The position numbers and the translations under genes were made by a program. The notes beneath the pieces were generated by a model, which was not told the DNA's origin, did not search any database, and saw only the letters and a list, made by a program, of their open reading frames with translations. Positions 27,068 through 36,225 of a DNA stretch of 64,000 nucleotides are shown here, in pieces (positions within the stretch are counted from its first letter, which is position 1; each line of letters starts with the position of its first letter). The DNA is from Methylobacterium currus (GTDB taxonomy: Bacteria; Pseudomonadota; Alphaproteobacteria; Rhizobiales; Beijerinckiaceae): the NCBI RefSeq assembly GCF_003058325.1, contig NZ_CP028843.1:983501-1047500 (forward strand). The letters are read 5' to 3'.

Positions 27068-30000
27068 ATGTTTGATCCGACCACAGAACGCTTGATAGCG
27101 TCAGCCCCTGTTCTCCGTGAGGTCCCGGAGCAAAACCTTGCGGGCGTAGACCCCTCTGCGCTCGCTAGGGAATTATCCGCAGCATTTGCCGAACTAGCCG
27201 CCATACGGCTAAAACTAAGAGGTCAGGAATTCAAACCTGAACCGGATATTGTTCACCTTGCTGCGACAGTACGGCGATTAATGCGCATCGCCAACACTTA
27301 TGAAGCGAGAATCATTATATCAGAAGCTGCCGTTGATCGTGCGGCAGCTTTCGTTACAGGTGTATGTAGGCAAATTATATTCGACACCACGCAGTTAAAT
27401 CCGTCAGAAATCAAAGCGAGCTTCATTCGCTCTCGATCTATCAGTTCAGATATTGTCTCCGCTCTACTTTTTCTTGCGTCAGAATCTCACGCCGACGCCC
27501 AAGCGAGCGCAGATCGTATTTCAGGTTTTCAACAGAATCCAGTTAGAAGCGATTTAGTATTTCTTGTCCAATCGCTGTGCAGAGCACAATTTGCTGCAAT
27601 AACGACATGGGAAACGACAGTTGGTCTCTCTGAAGTTGTTGAAGACATGGGAGATTTCGATCTCCAGGAAATAGCCGCAGACCACTTATTTTATATGCTG
27701 CCTAAGGGAATCATTGATTTTTCTCATGAAATGCTTGGTGAAAGAGAAATTGGATCTGCCGAAGGAATTTTCAATACAGTAAGAGCAATTGCTGCGCAAC
27801 AAGACGAAATACCCGGTTTTGGACGAGCCAATTTTCTTCTACCGGGACCTCACCATCTAGCGTGCCTGTTACTTCTTGCTACATCGGGTCTGGGTGAACT
27901 AGCTTTAGTGCGGACAAGGTTGCCATCCGGACTCGGAGCCAATGATCCAGATGAAGCGCCAAATGATCATTGGCAACAATCTCTAAAAAGATTAGCACAA
28001 AGACGACCTTTGATCTGGCGCAACCACCGAGGAGCGATAGACGGCGGGTTGCTTGATATCGGAACCTCTGCCGTTATGAATTTTCCTACTGGTGCAGGAA
28101 AAAGCACGCTTGCATCACTGAAAATAACTGCAACTTATCTCAAAAAGAAATCTACAATCTATTTGGCTCCGACACATGCTCTCTGTGATCAGGTCAGTAC
28201 CGAATTAGATCGCGACCTTGCAGGCATCGGACAAATTGCCACGAATCCATTCGAGGAAATATCTATCGATGACATTGATCCTGTAGTATATGTGATGACT
28301 CCTGAGCAATGTCTAGCTGGTATAGCGTTTCGGAAAGAATTTTTTTCGAGTATAGGACTTTTAGTATTTGACGAGTGCCATTTACTTCATCCTTCCGCAA
28401 GTCGTGGAAGCCGTCGTTCGCTAGACGCAATGTTGACCCTACTTGCGTTTATAGATTTGTGCCCAGAGTCAGATGTGTTGCTCCTGTCTGCAATGATTAA
28501 AAACGCACAGGAACTCGCCGATTGGCTGAACTCGATTGGTAAATTTCCATGTGTGGCGTTTGAAGATCCATGGAAGCCAACGAGACAAGCCCGCGCGGCG
28601 ATTCTGTACCGCGATACTGAAATCCGTTTAGCTAAACAGCAACATCACGAACGTCCAATAGCCGAAGCCTTCGGCGTTTTTAATCTCGTTAGAGGTTGGA
28701 ATCCTAATGACCCTAACAGTATTATTCTCCAGTCGCTGCTACCCAACAATGTTACCCTAGCTCGCGGAAAGTACGGAATAACAGCCAATAGAAATATAGT
28801 TGCTGGCGAAATCGCTGCGGCGACCCAAATTCCAGGGGATATTTTGAATCCAAAAGTCCTTGTATTTGCTGAAAATAAGGTCGCGGTTCATAGTATCGCG
28901 AATATGCTGAATAAGAAAACTATACGAACTGTACCCAAAATTACACCGGAAGAGGCTGTTTATCAACGCATAATCATGGCGGAGTTCGGCGACGACTATT
29001 TCCCACTCAATCCACTTAGCGCTAAGGTAGGAGTGCATTATGGAAATATGCTGCCGTGTGAAAGAAGCTATGCCGAGTCGATGTTTAGACGGACCGGTGG
29101 ATATAACATACTTGTAGCAACCTCGACCTTAGCTCAAGGTTTGAACTTACCATGCGAAATCGTTGTAATGGCGGGCACGGATCGTTATGATGACGCATTT
29201 GATGATCCCGGAAGAGAGGATATCCCTGTATACGAGTTACTGAACGCATTGGGACGAGCAGGGAGAGCAGGCTCTGCTGCGGCTGGTGTTTCTATTGTTG
29301 TTCCTGGCAAGGTCATCACCTTTAAAGATGATGATGTCAAATCGTTGTCGAACAACGACTCTTTGAAAAATATTTTTTTCGGAAGCGACAATTGTCTTAA
29401 TGTAGATGACCCGCTTACTAGCATACTATTAGATAAACTCGAAGTAGAAAGCGCTCGAAAATCACGCGATTTCCAACATGCTCTTTATCGTCTAAGGCTT
29501 TCTCTACAATCTGATGAGAAGGGAGTAGTGGGCGGTTTTATTGCTAACTCACTCGGCGCGTTTAGGGCTCGTAGAAAAGGCGATATTGAATGGCCTGTTA
29601 AACGAGCCGCATTAGCTGCGATGTTGCTGACGGAAACAGTAGATCCATTGGTTCTTGGTTGGCGGGATCAAATCGCTGCTCATGCCGGACTTCCTGTTTT
29701 AGCGGTAAGGACATTGGAGGAAGAATTCAATACGCGCTGGGTGCCGGATACATTATATGTAGAGGATGTAATCAAGATAGTAATTGATTGCCTAACTTGT
29801 GAGCGTCTCCATTTATTCGATGTCATTCGTCTTGAGAATGTCGAAAGGGTGTTCGGCGTCAAAATCGAGGGAGTGGACGCAGATATTTTCATAAATCATG
29901 CTCGCGAAGTAATCAGAAAAGGTATTTACGCTTGGTGCTCTGGAAAAACGATCGGCGACATTGAACGAACTATATTCCCGACTGTATACAATTTTAAGAA

Positions 30001-30412
30001 AATATATAAGAATAAGCCTCGTAAAATGCAAAAAGATTGGCCCACCGCACGAAATTTTGTACTTAACATGGTGTCTGATATTGGATTTGGAGCTTCCGTT
30101 CTTTCGCAAATCGCATCTGCACTAAGAATTGACACTGAAAGCGGCGTAGCTAGAGCCGAAGCAATCTCAATGGCAGGCTCAGCTATAAGGTACGGTTTCA
30201 CATCTGTCGAGCAAATCATCCTTGCGTCAATTGTCAAAAACCAACTGTCACGGGTCGAGATACACTTGGCTGAAAAATTCTTAATATCGTCGGGAGAGCT
30301 TATCAATGCTCGACTTGATGTAGATCGTTCGCAAATTTACTGGAAGATCAAGGGCCTAATCGGTAAATACGGAGGCGTTGAGGGATTACTTGATAAGATT
30401 AAGCCTGCGTGA
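27068..30412 (+). CDS. HamB-like superfamily 2 (Ski2-type) helicase of a Hachiman-like system
   Basis: This is an 1114-residue helicase. Motif I is PTGAGKST (about 340-347). Motif II is DECH (about 435-438). A motif III-like SAM follows at LLLSAM. Motif V is ATSTLAQGLNLP (about 684-695). Motif VI is GRAGRAG (about 729-735), the Ski2-like form. About 335 residues precede motif I and about 380 follow motif VI, both without recognised domains. Codon use is as AT-rich as its partner. It starts two bases after the nuclease gene, so translation is probably coupled. In Hachiman the helicase holds and senses DNA and controls the nuclease. That role is inferred here. Confidence 0.8.
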   Translation: MFDPTTERLIASAPVLREVPEQNLAGVDPSALARELSAAFAELAAIRLKLRGQEFKPEPDIVHLAATVRRLMRIANTYEARIIISEAAVDRAAAFVTGVCRQIIFDTTQLNPSEIKASFIRSRSISSDIVSALLFLASESHADAQASADRISGFQQNPVRSDLVFLVQSLCRAQFAAITTWETTVGLSEVVEDMGDFDLQEIAADHLFYMLPKGIIDFSHEMLGEREIGSAEGIFNTVRAIAAQQDEIPGFGRANFLLPGPHHLACLLLLATSGLGELALVRTRLPSGLGANDPDEAPNDHWQQSLKRLAQRRPLIWRNHRGAIDGGLLDIGTSAVMNFPTGAGKSTLASLKITATYLKKKSTIYLAPTHALCDQVSTELDRDLAGIGQIATNPFEEISIDDIDPVVYVMTPEQCLAGIAFRKEFFSSIGLLVFDECHLLHPSASRGSRRSLDAMLTLLAFIDLCPESDVLLLSAMIKNAQELADWLNSIGKFPCVAFEDPWKPTRQARAAILYRDTEIRLAKQQHHERPIAEAFGVFNLVRGWNPNDPNSIILQSLLPNNVTLARGKYGITANRNIVAGEIAAATQIPGDILNPKVLVFAENKVAVHSIANMLNKKTIRTVPKITPEEAVYQRIIMAEFGDDYFPLNPLSAKVGVHYGNMLPCERSYAESMFRRTGGYNILVATSTLAQGLNLPCEIVVMAGTDRYDDAFDDPGREDIPVYELLNALGRAGRAGSAAAGVSIVVPGKVITFKDDDVKSLSNNDSLKNIFFGSDNCLNVDDPLTSILLDKLEVESARKSRDFQHALYRLRLSLQSDEKGVVGGFIANSLGAFRARRKGDIEWPVKRAALAAMLLTETVDPLVLGWRDQIAAHAGLPVLAVRTLEEEFNTRWVPDTLYVEDVIKIVIDCLTCERLHLFDVIRLENVERVFGVKIEGVDADIFINHAREVIRKGIYAWCSGKTIGDIERTIFPTVYNFKKIYKNKPRKMQKDWPTARNFVLNMVSDIGFGASVLSQIASALRIDTESGVARAEAISMAGSAIRYGFTSVEQIILASIVKNQLSRVEIHLAEKFLISSGELINARLDVDRSQIYWKIKGLIGKYGGVEGLLDKIKPA

Positions 30413-30910
30413 GATGCATTGTTGGAGTTTCATCATCTATTTGCGGTGGTACGAGCATTTGCTGGCGGTCGAGGTGGCTTTCGGTCTCGTCGCCCCGGTC
30501 GCGATGGGCGAGGCTTCTGGCCTCGGATCGTGTGATGGTCGCACATGCCATCGGCTGGGCCGATTTAATCTGAGCTTAAAGCGCTGGTACTGGTCAGTGT
30601 CCGTGTCGCCAGATTTCAAAGAGGCGACGAACGCAGCAGCCGTAGCCAGCGCGATAGGCGGTGCTCTCGGCACGGTCGCGAACCCAGCGACCAAAGGACT
30701 CGGTGGTCCTGCGCCCCGAACTCTCGTTCATGGGTCCTATTCCCGTGCGCAGCCGCTTAATCGGCGTGCGGGCTTAGGGACACGCCACGGGCGGGCGCAA
30801 CGGGCCACGATCGAGAGTTTGCGCCCGGCTTAGCGAGCGGGCCGAAACCGAAAATCCAGCAGACTAAGAGACTTCGGGCGTGCCCGATTTTCGAAACCGC
30901 CAAAAGCTGC
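30413..30910. other. About 500 bp after the helicase, no supported gene
   Basis: GC content rises again right after the helicase stop. Open frames on both strands lack motifs and starts. It probably represents older element sequence between the cargo and the right end of element 1. Confidence 0.4.
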
Positions 30911-30941
30911 TTATCCTAACGCCTTATCCTAATTCGGATAG
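30911..30941. repeat. TTATCCT repeats inside the right end of element 1
   Basis: Direct copies lie at 30911-30917 and 30924-30930. A shortened inverted copy (CGGATA) is at 30935-30940. They mirror the three copies next to attL, and together they mark the two ends of one element as probable integrase arm sites. Confidence 0.5.
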
Positions 30942-30981
30942 GCGATTCGCTAAGTGACTGTGACTCAACGAAAAAACCCGC

Positions 30982-30998
30982 TGGCGCGCCCTACGGGA
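30982..30998. repeat. Internal attachment repeat between the two elements
   Basis: These 17 bases (TGGCGCGCCCTACGGGA) are identical to the core of attL and of the tRNA-Glu end. The upstream CCGC is also present, but the intervening A is missing. This is the junction between element 1 (left) and element 2 (right). Confidence 0.82.
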
Positions 30999-31178
30999 AA
31001 CGGCGGCCGGCGCTAATTCTGCAACAAAATCAATGCGCTGGAGGCGCTGGAGGTCTGAGCTTTGTAGGACCTATGCGCTGGAGATGCAAGGCGGGCGGGG
31101 AGGGGGCGTCCCTTGCCTTTGCCGCTTGGTGCTGAACTGCTGCAAGATGGATTCGCCTACGCCGCCTCTGAGATTGCA

Positions 31179-31619
31179 ATGCCGCCCCGACTGGAACTGT
31201 TTGTTGCCATCCTAGAACTAGTGGCCTTCTTCCTGGTGACCCCCGAGGTGATTGGGAGGAGCCGCTTAGAAGCACTCTTCGCGCGAATGGGACGCCTTAA
31301 TGATTGGTTTCGCAGTGTCTGGTTCGATCGGGAGTTTGGACCAGTACCGCCATCTTCCGCCATGATTTTAGTCATCATTGTCAGCTTTGGCATCGCAGCA
31401 CTTCTCGGCTTTGACGTTCCGCGGAGCGAGTCCATAATGTTTGCTTCGGTTGCCTCCGTAGTCATTGGGCCGGCGCTATTCGTCGCATTTTACCTTTTCC
31501 TGCGGACCCTGCACCGTCGCGCTAAGCTCGGAAGGATCCTGGCAGTTGTGGGCGCTTGCCTGTTTGTGGCCGGCCGGCTCATCGTGATGGCCTCTGCGTA
31601 CAGCAGAATCACGAGCTGA
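31179..31619 (+). CDS. Small membrane protein of unknown function
   Basis: This 146-residue protein starts at ATG 31179; an earlier TTG is possible. Hydrophobic segments are seen at LELFVAILELVAFFLVTPEVIG, MILVIIVSFGIAALLGF, MFASVASVVIGPALFVAFYLFL and ILAVVGACLFVAGRLIVM. This suggests four membrane helices with short loops. No catalytic motif is present. It is element 2 cargo and its function is not recognised. Confidence 0.6.
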   Translation: MPPRLELFVAILELVAFFLVTPEVIGRSRLEALFARMGRLNDWFRSVWFDREFGPVPPSSAMILVIIVSFGIAALLGFDVPRSESIMFASVASVVIGPALFVAFYLFLRTLHRRAKLGRILAVVGACLFVAGRLIVMASAYSRITS

Positions 31620-32099
31620 CGATGCCTGCACACATCAGCCGGCGGCAGGATCTAGATATGGGAAGTGCGCCGCCTAATCGGACTCGCGGTTTACCCAAGG
31701 GGTCACCCACCTGAGGCCTCACCCTCGCACGGGCGGATCAGATCTTCCCCCCGTACCCCGACCCGCCCATGCCCTCCGCAGCGAACGCGAGCCCGGACGA
31801 GGTCCTCTCCGTGAGCCAGCCGCCGAGTCGGCGCCGTGCCACCCTGAGGCTGGCCCTCCCGCGCCAGGAGGAGCACTGCCGCCCAGCACCTTGGGCCATC
31901 GCTAGGCCAGCCGCGTGCCCGGCCCTAGGCTATCCTCGCGCCGTGCCACCAAGCCCCTCGGCCGCTGCCCGAGCACCGAACCGACCACCAGCCACGCCAT
32001 CGGCTGCTCTTGTCATTACACATCATCGAGCCCTGATGGGCATTGACACAGCGAGTCGCCGGACTCAGCCTAAAGCGAGCACCACCGAGGGCCGCCGCC
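31620..32099. other. 480-bp stretch without a supported gene
   Basis: No gene is called between the membrane protein and the recombinase. Open frames here are rich in Pro, Ala and Arg and lack starts and motifs. Confidence 0.4.
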
Positions 32100-32783
32100 G
32101 TGACCACCTACGTTGCCTACTGCCGCGTGAGCACCGACAAGCAGGGCCGCTCCGGTCTCGGCCTCGAAGCCCAGCTAGCCGCCATCCAGGCCCACCTCCG
32201 GCCCAGCGACGTGCTGCTCCAGCCGCCCTACGTCGAGGTTGAGAGCGGGAGGCGGGCCGATCGCCCTCAGCTCCAGGCCGCCATCGAGCGCTGCCGCAAG
32301 ACCGGCGCGACGCTGCTCATCGCCAAACTAGACCGCCTCGCCCGCAATGTGGCCTTCGTGTCGAGCTTGAAAGACAGCGGGGTTGAGTTCCGGGCCTGCG
32401 ACTTCCCAGACGCCAACCGGCTGATGGTGCACATCCTCGTGGCCTTCGCGGAGCACGAGGCGGAGATGATCTCCCAGCGCACCAAGGCAGCCCTGGCGGC
32501 GGCCAAGGCGCGGGGGAAGAAGCTCGGGGGCGACCGGGGTTACCGGCCAGAGGCCCCGCCCACGGCCGAGGATAGAGCCAAAGCGGCGGCGGTATGGCAG
32601 CGGAAGGCGGACCATAAGGCCTTCGCCGTGCTGCCGGTCCTGGAGCGGTTGCAGGGGGATGGCGTGGTGGGCCTCAGCGAGCTGGCTCGGCGCCTCAATG
32701 AGATGGGCCAACCGACGCCACGGGGGAATGGGTCTTGGACCGCCACAGCGGTGAAGCGGGCTCTTGCGAGGGTGGCGGTGTGA
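32100..32783 (+). CDS. Small serine recombinase of element 2
   Basis: This 227-residue recombinase starts at GTG 32100, directly before the conserved TTYVAYCRVSTDKQGRSGLGLEAQ, in which Ser is the nucleophile. It continues with LIAKLDRLARN, SLKDSGVEFRACDFPDANRL and HEAEMISQRTKAALAAAKARGKKLG, all standard for the resolvase family. The C-terminal part carries a helix-turn-helix-like end (VVGLSELARRLNEMGQPTPRG). It is not closely similar to the recombinase at 25271-25894. Confidence 0.9.
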   Translation: MTTYVAYCRVSTDKQGRSGLGLEAQLAAIQAHLRPSDVLLQPPYVEVESGRRADRPQLQAAIERCRKTGATLLIAKLDRLARNVAFVSSLKDSGVEFRACDFPDANRLMVHILVAFAEHEAEMISQRTKAALAAAKARGKKLGGDRGYRPEAPPTAEDRAKAAAVWQRKADHKAFAVLPVLERLQGDGVVGLSELARRLNEMGQPTPRGNGSWTATAVKRALARVAV

Positions 32784-32897
32784 GCAAGCAGACGATCCAC
32801 CGCACGGGGGGCTCAGGAGGCCTAAGGCAGCTCTTGCGCGACGGGAGACTTGGGAGAATAAGACCTTGGCGCGGGCGAAAGCGCACATGAGGAAGAA

Positions 32898-33203
32898 ATG
32901 AAGATTATTGAGGCAATCACAACCATTCGTGCAGCAATCGATGCGTCGTCATCCGCTCAGAGCGATGGCGCGTGGCGAGCGGCTGTTAGCAGGGCCGGTC
33001 TGGCGGAGCAGCCCGATAAGGGGTCTGCTGGAATCGATCAGGATTACACTGGGAAATTTGGACCCTTGGAGCTTGTCGTCAACTACACCTGGAGAGACAC
33101 CTCTAAAGCGTTTTCTCCAGGTCCGGATCGTACTCGTATTTGCCTAGAACTTCGACAGGGCGGAACCGTTTTAGATAGTTATACGGGCGGATACGAGAAG
33201 TAG
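32898..33203 (+). CDS. 101-residue protein of unknown function
   Basis: The start is ATG 32898, preceded by GAGGAAG. It has an N-terminal helix (IIEAITTIRAAIDASSSAQ) and a beta-rich remainder (FGPLELVVNYTWRD, ICLELRQGGTVLDSYTGGY). Codon use is less GC-rich than the chromosome. No family, signal or membrane segment is recognised. Confidence 0.55.
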   Translation: MKIIEAITTIRAAIDASSSAQSDGAWRAAVSRAGLAEQPDKGSAGIDQDYTGKFGPLELVVNYTWRDTSKAFSPGPDRTRICLELRQGGTVLDSYTGGYEK

Positions 33204-33536
33204 TTGAAAATTGCCTGCTCAGGGAGGTGTTCGTAGTAGGCGCTGACCATGCTACGTCGCGGGGGTGATTTGATGTCGGCTCACGTCACCAGCCGCCCAC
33301 AATCGCCTTGCCTTAGTGCCTCTGAGTCCTCCCCACCTGTGGCAGACACGAAGAGGCGGCAGCCCGGCACCCGGAGGGGGCGTACGCGGGCATCAGGTTG
33401 CCGCCAAGCCGGGGCAGGCCGCAGGGGCCTGCGGGTGTGGTTGGGGAAGCTGCATGCGAGGCTTTTGAGATGCAGAGGCGCACAGGTTCGGTCAGGTCGC
33501 TCAGCCTTCTGAGACAGGAGGCGGCATCGTGCTGGC
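33204..33536. other. 333-bp stretch without a supported gene
   Basis: Frames on both strands are open but Arg- and Pro-rich and carry no credible start or motif. Confidence 0.4.
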
Positions 33537-33872
33537 TCAGCGAGATGCACGGCGCTGGCGGAGCACAGCTTGGGTGACGAGCCCCACCAAAGTGTTGCGC
33601 GTCGAAGCTGCTACCTGCGCTACTTGGTCTGACCGGAGACCCGCGGTGAAGGCGCGGATGATCGCGGCTTCCTCCCTCTCGCAACTTAGCAAGGCTGCCC
33701 CTGCTATCGTGGCAGCATCTGAGACACGGTCATCCAGCGCCAAAATTGCACGATTGGCGCATGCGACGTGGGCATTGAGGGCAGCCTTCTCGGCTGCGTT
33801 GGGGGGCTCAGCACCCACCGGAGCCGCCGAAGTGAGCGCGAGCGCGAGCGCAAGGGCGGCTTTGATGCGCAT
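33537..33872 (-). CDS. Small exported protein of unknown function
   Basis: From ATG 33872 (GAAGAAG nearby upstream) it encodes 111 residues. The signal peptide is RIKAALALALALTSAAPVGAE with cleavage after VGA. The mature part is helical and has two Cys (AHVACAN, LLSCERE). A longer in-frame extension upstream is rejected because it runs through low-complexity sequence. It should be periplasmic; the function is unknown. Confidence 0.6.
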   Translation of the reverse strand: MRIKAALALALALTSAAPVGAEPPNAAEKAALNAHVACANRAILALDDRVSDAATIAGAALLSCEREEAAIIRAFTAGLRSDQVAQVAASTRNTLVGLVTQAVLRQRRASR

Positions 33873-34811
33873 CAGGCAGTCTTCTTCCACTGGAATGGCG
33901 AGGGGCCGGAGCAGTACCCTAGCAACCTTCGCACTTGCCCGCGAGACTACCGCACACCCTGAGGCCAGGCCAGTGGACCTACGCCCCAGGCATGAGGGAC
34001 CCAACAGCCATTCCCATGCCAGCGCTGGCCTCGACCATGGGCACCACCCCGGCACCACCATTGCCCCATGCAACGCGAGGGGGGGGCTCGGGGGCAGAGG
34101 ACGCCCTTCGGCAACCACCCTGCCCACCCTCATGACTCGCTGCCAGGGGGGGATCACAGGGCAGCCCCGGGGGCACTCCCCCTCAAGTCCCAGCACTGCG
34201 CTACCCACGCCACCAACCCATGAGAGAGATAGGCCACGGGATGGCAACCTGAGGAGCACCAGGGGCAGCGCGGGCAACACCATGAGGTGACCACGGGAGC
34301 CTACCTGGCAGCCACCAGGGGGCATCACGACAGCCCGGAGGTGACCACCAAGTCACTTCCCACCAGGTCCCCAGGTGACGCCCACCCGACCCCAAGTTTG
34401 GTCCCGGGCAACAGGTAGGGGTTCATAGCATCAATCCCCACCCTTAACCCCTACTACAGCATATTCCCCCAAGGCCCCCCCACTAACCCCCCCTCACGAA
34501 CCACCAACTAGCTCACCACCCCCGCACACAGCTCATTTTTCTTTCTGAGAGGTCATATTTTATTTGTTTTGCCGCTTGACATGCCCCGTTGGGTTTTCTC
34601 ATAAGGCGTTCGCGTGAGGCGGATCGCGCGACCTTCCCTTTCACATCTGAGTGTCAGCAAGTCAGCCTGTTGAGGGACTGAGCGAATGTCGTTTCCCTAT
34701 TTGGCCGTGAGCAACGCAGGGCCAGTGCCGGCCGCTCCTCTGATGCGCGTCAACCAGAAGGTGCTTCGAGTCGCCCGCGAGGCTGCCTCTCGGAAGCTCT
34801 GGTGGCTGGGC
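33873..34811. other. About 940 bp of C-rich island DNA without a supported gene
   Basis: The plus strand is strongly enriched in C runs between about 33980 and 34540 (for example GGCCCCCCCACTAACC). This gives long but meaningless open frames. An AT-rich spot follows at 34535-34570. A promoter-like TTGACA at 34577-34582 has a weak CATAAG about 18 bases on, pointing right. Nothing clearly lies downstream on that strand. Confidence 0.4.
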
Positions 34812-35933
34812 CTACCGATCGAGGGCGAGTGGTCGCCTCCGCCGCTGCCGCCCGCCAACGTGATCTGCGTCAACCAGCACCCGCATAGCGACTTGGCTAC
34901 GGGGCTCGGCGTGGCTGATGATGGCGGCGAGAATGGTGAGGGTCTTGTTGACCGTCGCGGCGTGAACCGGGGGGTAGGCCTTGAGGTCCCTGCCCAGCAA
35001 CTCGCGCATCGGGAGCCGCTTCAGGTTGTCGGGGAGGCGGGTGGGTACCGTCGCCAGCGCATCCCGGAAGTCCCGGGCCAGCTCCCGCGTGAGGTCGCCC
35101 AGGCGGATGTCACCATGCCACTCTGCCAGGCGGCGCACGGCGTAGGAGGCTTCCAGGAGGGTCCGGTCGGACGGCTTCTTGCCACCCCGGGCACCGCTCC
35201 CCGCCTTCCAGGCCTCGAACGCCTCGGAGAGCTTCGGGCCCTTGCTGGCAGCGGACGGGATAGGAGGGGCGGGGGTCTCGACCAGCTCGCCCTCGTGGCG
35301 CTGCAACAGGAGACCGTAGGCCCGCACATGGGCCTTGAGGATCACGAGGCCGACCGCGTGGTAGGCGTCGGAGGTGGGATCGATGGGCAGCCCGTGCTTG
35401 CCGAGGAAGGCACGGCACTCGCCGTCCACGATCTCGGGGTCTACCCGCGCCAGCGCCTTGCGGTAGGCGGCGTGCTGGGCCTCAAGCTCTCCGCCGAGAA
35501 CGTGGTGGTGATCCTCGGCCATCCCGCGGGGCTTCAGCTTCGCCAAGTCGGGCCACTGCGCCCGCTCCTCGGCGGTCTGGAGCTGCCGCCGTGCGTCCCC
35601 TTCCTGCCGCTCCAGCTCATCGGCGGCGAGGAGACCAGCCAAGACTTCGGCTTCAATATCAGCATCGGAGGGCAGCGCGGGGGTGCTTCGTGGCGCCTGG
35701 ATGGGCTCGCCGCGCATGGCACGCTCGGCCAGCGCGAAGTCCGCCTCACAGTCCGACAGGCAGCGTGCGAAGGGCAACTTGGCCTTCCGCTCCTCCTTCG
35801 TGCCGAGGCTTTTCGTCCAAGCCGTCTTGCCCGTCCACGGGGCCGGCATGAAGGGCCGCAGTGCCTTCGGGATGATGCGCCGGAAGTAGAAGGTGCCGTG
35901 ACGGTCCGGGATACGGTAGGTCATTCGTGCCAT
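34812..35933 (-). pseudogene. Tyrosine integrase of element 2, catalytic domain missing
   Basis: The frame opens at 35933 with TYRIPDRHGTFYFRRIIPKALR, a DUF6538-type integrase N-terminus, about 90 bases from the tRNA-Glu 3' end. A core-binding domain is complete through YPPVHAATVNKTLTILAAIISHAE (about residue 340). The sequence then changes abruptly to an unrelated tail (MRVLVDADHVGGRQRRRR) and stops. The catalytic domain with Arg, His-x-x-Arg and Tyr is gone; a complete member would be roughly 500 residues. Breakage falls near 34890. Its position makes it the likely integrase of element 2. Confidence 0.82.
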
Positions 35934-36016
35934 GGGTTTGTAGCACCGGTTTGTAGGACCGGCGGCTCACAAGGCACTGATTGTCACAGAGTTTTAGCCG
36001 TATCAACGACTTACGC

Positions 36017-36038
36017 CCGCATGGCGCGCCCTACGGGA
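36017..36038. repeat. attR inside the tRNA-Glu 3' end
   Basis: This is identical over 22 bases to attL at 18297-18318. It covers the encoded CCA, the discriminator, the acceptor 3' strand and the start of the T arm. Integration regenerates the tRNA gene, so its function is kept. Confidence 0.88.
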
Positions 36039-36097
36039 CTCGAACCCGTGTTTTCGCCGTGAAAGGGCGACGTCCTAGACCGCTAGACGAAGGGCGC
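36022..36097 (-). tRNA. tRNA-Glu (anticodon TTC)
   Basis: Read on the minus strand, the acceptor stem is GCGCCCT / AGGGCGC with discriminator G and an encoded CCA (36024-36022). The D arm contains TCGTCTAGCGG. The anticodon stem TCGCC/GGCGA encloses CTTTCAC with anticodon TTC. The T arm is CGGGTTCGAGTCCCG. The layout matches bacterial tRNA-Glu. It is the insertion site of the island and lies just upstream of rlmB on the opposite strand. Confidence 0.96.
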
Positions 36098-36225
36098 CGG
36101 TGCGGGGCGAGGGGAGCTATAGTCGGGTTCTGCCGGGAGGGCAACCGGATTGATGGGCTTGACGGGGGACAAGGGCTCAGTCTTGTCGGCGCTTGGTTGG
36201 GCCTTGAACGCGGGCGGGACGACGG

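Noticed and set aside
26259..30412. Druantia, DISARM or Zorya assignment for the helicase locus
   Set aside because: Those systems need further genes (for example DUF1998 partners, a methylase or motor proteins) that are absent. Only a nuclease-like gene and one helicase are present.
30378..30833. Frame overlapping the end of the helicase gene
   Set aside because: It starts inside the helicase, changes composition midway and has no recognisable features.
18297..36038. Prophage interpretation of the island
   Set aside because: No capsid, terminase, portal, tail or lysis genes are seen. Only integrases, recombinases, cargo and small unknown genes are present.
34686..36062. 458-codon plus-strand frame opposite the element 2 integrase
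   Set aside because: Most of it is antisense to a recognised integrase and its last part runs through the tRNA-Glu gene. No motif supports it.
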